DNA of 51,739 nucleotides. Source: Gnetum montanum. Taxonomy: Eukaryota > Streptophyta > Gnetopsida > Gnetales > Gnetaceae. The notes beneath the pieces were generated by a model. That model was given only the letters and a program-made list of their open reading frames with translations, searched no databases and was not told the DNA's origin. Both the position numbers and the translations under genes were made by a program. Position 1 is the stretch's first letter; every line of letters begins with the position of its first letter. Where the stretch lies: assembly GCA_015680685.1 (NCBI GenBank), contig MNCI01030955.1, forward strand, positions 272,428 through 324,166. The letters run 5' to 3'. Of the stretch, positions 46,981-51,739 are shown piece after piece.

Positions 46981-47069
46981 CCCCCACAATGCCCCAAAAT
47001 CCTTTCTCACAACTAAGAGCTCTACACACTCACTTTCCACACAAAATCACAAGCTCCAATGCAAGGATA

Positions 47070-48351
47070 ATGCCTCACGTTGTCCCTAGAATGCCTTGAA
47101 GCCATCTAGGAGAAATCCATGTTGACCATGATCATCGTGAAAATAAACTTAGGTCCATTTATGGCATTTTCTCCTGAGGCAATTTGAACTCAACTCCAGG
47201 TGTTGACTACAACAAGAGCTAGTCACCCTAAGAGCTTAACGATGAGATCCTACCCAGTTTGTTGCACCTAACCAACTGGAACAATTTCGAACAAAGCAAC
47301 TAGACCAATTGATTGAATAGAATAACATTGATGAGAAAGAGAAGGACCAAGTAGTCTAGAATGCCTTAACTACTGAAGCTCAAGCATATGAAAATGCAAA
47401 GGCATTGATAGTCACACCAGAAGAAAATAAATAACTTGCTACTAATAATGTAAGGTTGACCACTAGAGAAAAAAAACATATTGGAGGAAAGTGTCCACTA
47501 GTTGAGGGAACAACTAGTAAGAATCAACCAAGACATCAACAAATTCGCTAGAGAAAATCAAACCCTCTCAATGGAAAAGGTCTACATAATTCATCAAAAA
47601 TCTACAATCGAGATAAGTACATGGCAAAACAAGGCTAAGAAACATGAGAAGATGAAGGAGCACTTCTGAGACCATGTTGGCATGTATAAGTAAATTAACC
47701 AAAAGAAAATCCAAATGGCAAAAGCTTGCATTGGATCCATATCAATGCAAAATCCTAATTACCAAACCATCCTTGATAGTTATCCATTGGTCCACCAAGC
47801 GGAAGTAAAGAATAAAGACCTATAGATTGAAGACTTAAAGGAATACATGGCATTAGCTAACCTCCAATATGTCAACCTTGCCATGTTAACAGCAGGTTGA
47901 CCTAGAAACAAACTAGAGCAGCAAGTAGCATCCACCTATGCATTATTTGAAAAAGAGTTTGCAGATAGAAAAAATGCTTTACAAAAACTCCACATGGGAA
48001 ACACAAAATTGGAGGTGTTAAGGCTAGCTACCATGAACAAAAAGATGTAGCCTCATAGTTGGCCAGGAGATTAACAGATCACCAGGAATTGAAAGAAAAG
48101 GCCAAAGCCTTTAAGGAGGAATGACGGTAGTTTGCGGATTGGTATGTGAAAGTAAACAAAATGTTCCGCAGCTGCCATGCCCATGGGATGTACCAACTCC
48201 AGCACACATCATTTTAGCAACTTGGATGGTAAACAACCCAATAATGAAGGAAGAAAAGTTACTAGTGCTCTTAAACCACTACAAATTCCAGAAGTCTGGT
48301 AACAAAGGGAAGTGATCGATGGAAGAGCCACCGCGTCCAAGAACTACATGA
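47070..48351 (+). pseudogene. E4 ORF2, shortened
   Basis: Homology to E1 ORF2 begins at the KCLQAI / ECLEAI segment (E1 position about 4655) and runs to EEPPRPRTT-stop. The first 200 codons and most of the globular domain are deleted. The helical part is partly readable (AQAYENAKAL, DWYVKVNK, CPWDVPTPAHIILATWMVNN near 48180). The C-terminal 64 aa (48121-48315) stay open. Confidence 0.6.
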
Positions 48352-48540
48352 GCTTTACCAATTTTGTGTCTTATCATGTTGTGTCCATATTTTTTGTAAA
48401 ACACTACTATAGCATGGAAAAGAAAATTTGTATGCCTAGTCACATCAGTTAATAATCCCATACCTTCCCAATATTTTCTAAAGAGCTTGTTCCTCATTTT
48501 GTTTAACTCGAGGAAAAGTTTTCATTCAGTTGTGGGGGTA

Positions 48541-49421
48541 TGATGAGTCACATTCTACATGACTCCGATATCAAATATTTGATATTGGAGCTACGATGTC
48601 AAGTATTCGGTATTGGGCCACAACCTTCAATGTCGAGCATCCGATATCACCCCTTCAATGCTAGCCTATAAATACCACACTTGGATGAATGGTTGGAATA
48701 TAGATTGTTGATAGACTTTAGATCACTTTTTCATAGATTTTTTATTTCAAGTTTTGTTGTTTTCCAATGCATGCCCACAATGTGATGTTAAATGATTGTA
48801 TGACATCCTTATTCAAGTGTGATGTACTTGGATGCATTACATGATTGGCAATAAAGATCGAGATTACTTTCATCATTTTAGCATCCACTTAGATTTATTA
48901 TTGCTTTCAATTTCTTAAATATTTACTATTTTCCTTAGTTAAAGTTTTCATTTATTGTCCTTTATTATTCCCAACAACAAGCAGAATGAGTACAACTAAT
49001 CGTAAGCAATAAGTGTAATTACTTGGTAGCCCAACAGTGTATCATTTAGTATGCCCAATGACGTACCCTTGGTAATCCCAATGGTAGTTACACGAAGTCC
49101 AAGGTGTGTACAGACAATTAGGAATAGATACTCATCGCACATAGGCTAGTTTAGATTTCACATTCCATTGTTAATTAATTAATTTATCTCTTTATTATCA
49201 TTAGGATTAGCTTAAGGCCAAACAACATCAATCATCATATGCCTCACTTTGGACTAAACCATACATGACAAAGCTACCACTAGGCCAAGTGGGAAAACAG
49301 TGAACTACGATTAAAGCATAATGATTTAGATGCACAACTAGTCCCATCCATAGAATTTGACCAAATCATGCATGAACACTTGTGATTCATATGGTTGGGC
49401 ATAGGGGTACCTTGCCGCTCA
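48541..49421 (+). mobile_element. E4 3' LTR
   Basis: It follows PPT AGTTGTGGGGGTA, starts TGATGAGTCAC and ends CCGCTCA; 881 bp. TATAAATA lies at 48667-48674 after GATATC/GATATTGG words. It is the best-preserved LTR of the E family here and defines the borders of the others. Confidence 0.85.
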
Positions 49422-50125
49422 TTATTTGTCTTTTAAATAACATCCACAATGCCAACAGGTCCAAGGGATAAGCCCAATCAATTGGATTTAGTATCTCATC
49501 CTAATCTTACTTGCATTATTATTATTATTATTACACTTAGAAATATTACCATTTTTAATAGCAGCAACACCATCATTTTCAAATCTTTTCTAGTATCCAT
49601 TTATTAACATTCGTTTGTTTGCCATAATAATCCCATCATCAAATTTTCTATAATTTTGACACTTATTTCCTCAATTGACTTCTTGAAGCTAACTTCCAAG
49701 GCTTTTAACCAGCCAATGTGTTGTAATGATTCATGGTACATTAGTTGTAATAATTCAATATGACATCATTTATATCTTATCATCATTATAGCAAGCTTTT
49801 ATCTTCTAATTTTATTTCAATTAATCATCTAAATGAATCCACCAAGGTTGTTAGTGGCTTAGTGCTCTTAAAGTTTTATTATTGCAATTATTTAATTTAG
49901 ATAGTAGCTTCAGGGAGATGCATAGCTTAAATTACATGATATAATATGTAATCCAAATCATGTTGGGCTTAATAGGCTAGTAAATATATTTTCAATGTGA
50001 TAACAAAAAATTCTAATCTTGCCATTTTTTTTGAAGTTTATTTATGTTTTTTTTTAACAAATAGTTGAAAATCCTTCAATCTGTTAAATTAGTTTGGCCG
50101 ATAGGCCATTACCAGTCAGAAATCG
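49422..50125. other. AT-rich flank, no gene recognised
   Basis: It contains an (ATT)n microsatellite at about 49516-49533. I see no coding or element signature. Confidence 0.6.
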
Positions 50126-50320
50126 GTAACACTAATATTTTGTGCGTAACGCTAACCAGCGTTGACTTTGTCATGGTCCATTTCGGTAACGCAACTTTGT
50201 GAATAACGTTGACATGTAATGCTAACGTGTAAAATTCCAGATACGCTATTTCGGTAACGCAGCTTTGTGAATAACGCTGAAATTCCACACAGGCCATTTC
50301 AGTAACCCTGCTTCATGCAC
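50126..50320. repeat. Short tandem repeat, CATTTCGGTAACGCAACTTTG units
   Basis: Two units of about 70 bp starting near 50178 and 50247 share TTTCGGTAACGCA(A/G)CTTTGTG and AATAACG(T/C)TGA; a third, diverged start (CCATTTCAGTAACC) lies near 50296. Their TAACGCT words faintly recall the T-element motif. Confidence 0.65.
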
Positions 50321-50573
50321 AATGATGCGGCTGAAACCATGTTAGAACTGCGGCCTCTGTTGCAACAAAGACCAACAAATCTGTCAGAGCCGCAACCTCC
50401 CCTCTTCATAGCTTTTGCTCTACTGCAGGATCTTTGGCAGCCATGTCACGATGTTGCATAGTCTACAATGCGAATATGCCATGGCCATCACCCTAAGAGG
50501 GACATAAATATCTACAAATGATGTGGCAACCATACCACAGTGCTACAAAGTGGTGTACACGGGTAGATGCGTA

Positions 50574-51075
50574 ATGTCGCCCATAAATCCGAGTGCAGAG
50601 CAGCAAACAGAAATGCAGAAACGTAGAACAACACGAAATCCATGGCAGGGTTATGCTTCTGTTGGCATATATATGATACTCCAATATATATGGAATTCTG
50701 GAATCCATGTCTCCGCCTCTGCAAGCAAGGAGGAGGAAGTAGAAGGTCTGCATGGTGATTCATTTTTGCATTTCTAGAAACGTTCACAGCGACGGCAACC
50801 TTAACACTGGGCATTCCAGATATTCTCGCAGCAGAGGGTCCGAACGCCAAGCTAACCCTTGCCGAAATTAGGCAGCGTCTGCAGAGTAGGAATCCGCTGG
50901 ATCTAGACGTTCTCAATCGCATCATGCGATTCCACGTGGTGCAGCGTTTCTTCTCCGCAGAGAAGGACGCAGTCAGCGAGGGCATCACGTGCTACGGCCC
51001 AACTCCGGCATGAAAGTGGCTGTTGACGTCAGCAGAGAGTGGCCATGGCCACACGTCTCTGAAATCCACCACAGA
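50574..51075 (+). pseudogene. Plant O-methyltransferase, N-terminal fragment
   Basis: Likely exon 1 starts MSPINPSAEQQTEMQ and includes WQGYAS; a GT...TTTCTAG intron (about 50660-50776) would join it to FTATATLTLGIPDILAAEGP, NAKLTLAEIRQRLQSRNPLD, LDVLNRIMRFHVVQRFF and ITCYGPTPA. This is the N-terminal dimerisation domain of caffeate-type plant O-methyltransferases (family pattern: LGIPDIL...G...LsLaEI...LdRilR...YgLTPaSkwLl). A TGA at 51011 sits where a Ser would stand, and homology continues KWLLTSAESGHGH before it fades. The SAM-binding domain is absent. The substrate cannot be told. It is either a pseudogene or an interrupted gene end. Confidence 0.7.
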
Positions 51076-51739
51076 GGGAAGGTGCCAGCATATCTCTTTT
51101 TATTTCTCCGCGTACTTGATTTCTTTTCAAAAACCGTAAAGCAAAGAACTGGTAATAAAATTGACAGCATTCATATAAAAATATGTTGACGATTTGATTT
51201 TATATTTATATATATTTTTTACGGAATACCACATTTTGGCATGGCCTAGCATGACATACTTTAGTGGTGCTTTGTGTATTTTTCTTTTTTCTGTTTCCCC
51301 ATTGCAGTGGCATTTTAGCACACAGTATGACGTGCAGACAAGCAGGCACCTGGGCTATCCGTGTTGCTGCTTCGATCATCATTGCTTTGTGTTAAGGTAA
51401 TTATCTTTTTTTTCTTTAATTTTAATTTAAGAAACTCTTTAACTATATGCTTTGCCATGATTAAAACTTGTTTAGAAAGGTTGCGTCCTCTTTCGAAAGG
51501 TTGTGTTCGTTAAAAACCATAAATACGCTTTGTTAGATGAACAGTTTGCATTGGATTGTTGGATTCAGGAGCACCTACTGAAGCGTAGTAAATCGGCAAT
51601 GGGTACAAAACTTACTCAGCTTAATATTTCGTGGAATTCTGTTTCCCAAATAAATCTAGAAAAACAAATAATTTTTATTTATAGGTTTGGGTTATATTTA
51701 AAAACATATCAGGTGCCTAGGGTTTTTTAAAAAAATAAC
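51076..51739. other. Right edge, no gene recognised
   Basis: AT-rich sequence. Short open frames (61-75 aa) on both strands have no recognisable domain. It may be an intron or flank of the O-methyltransferase fragment. Confidence 0.5.

Overview
This window is plant nuclear DNA, almost certainly from a seed plant with a large repeat-filled genome. A conifer is my best guess, from the TE style and a decayed plant O-methyltransferase at the right edge, but this is inference. No rRNA, tRNA or bacterial-type gene is visible. About 95% of the window is Ty3/gypsy LTR retrotransposon sequence of two kinds. The E elements are Athila-like (E1, E2, E4): gag, sometimes pol, a long spacer, then an extra sense ORF ('ORF2') before the 3' LTR. 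The T elements are Tat/Ogre-like (T0, T1, T3): gag zinc finger C-x2-H...H...C, PR, RT, RNase H, a second archaeal-type RNase H, then IN.

Layout. E1 (+), 1-8134: gag, spacer, ORF2, 3' LTR. T3 (-), 8135-11790: PR and gag remnant, cut by E1 on its left and carrying an unidentified 1.26 kb segment. E2 (+): truncated 5' LTR and gag at 11800-13946, then after the nested T elements an IN fragment, spacer, ORF2 and 3' LTR at 35524-41639. T0 (+): LTR and gag at 13947-17665, inserted in the E2 gag. T1 (-): 17666 to at least 34070, inserted in the T0 gag zinc finger; from its 5' side it reads leader array, gag, PR, a 5.6 kb interruption, RT, RNase H, archaeal-type RNase H, IN, minisatellite, PPT and 3' LTR. 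A 415 bp near-perfect inverted repeat bounded by single Ns lies at 41387-42264. E4 (+), 42266-49421: truncated 5' LTR, gag, spacer, ORF2, 3' LTR. The right flank holds tandem repeats and an O-methyltransferase pseudogene.

The most unusual content is inside T1. Between PR and RT, in an interval that looks like the intron known at this place in Ogre elements, lies an opposite-strand gene (24369-28869) with its own TATA box. I could join eight exons by GT/AG sites into one frame of 3204 nt without a frameshift, though with six in-frame stops. Its N-terminal third resembles the FCP1/NIF HAD-phosphatase fold with both catalytic aspartates replaced; its C-terminal part is coiled-coil-like. Arrays of a palindromic GCGTA/TACGC motif occur in the T1 LTR, around this gene's promoter and first intron, and upstream of gag.

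The E elements show a parallel arrangement. Each has, just upstream of ORF2, a second promoter-like block whose short motifs resemble those in the U3 of its own LTR; E1 and E4 use ATATC/GATATT words, E2 uses ATCAATGCAT/ATCGATG words. I read both families as elements whose accessory gene has its own promoter marked with the same short motifs as the LTR. That could serve co-regulation or an element-encoded DNA-binding factor; the function is speculation, the pattern is visible.
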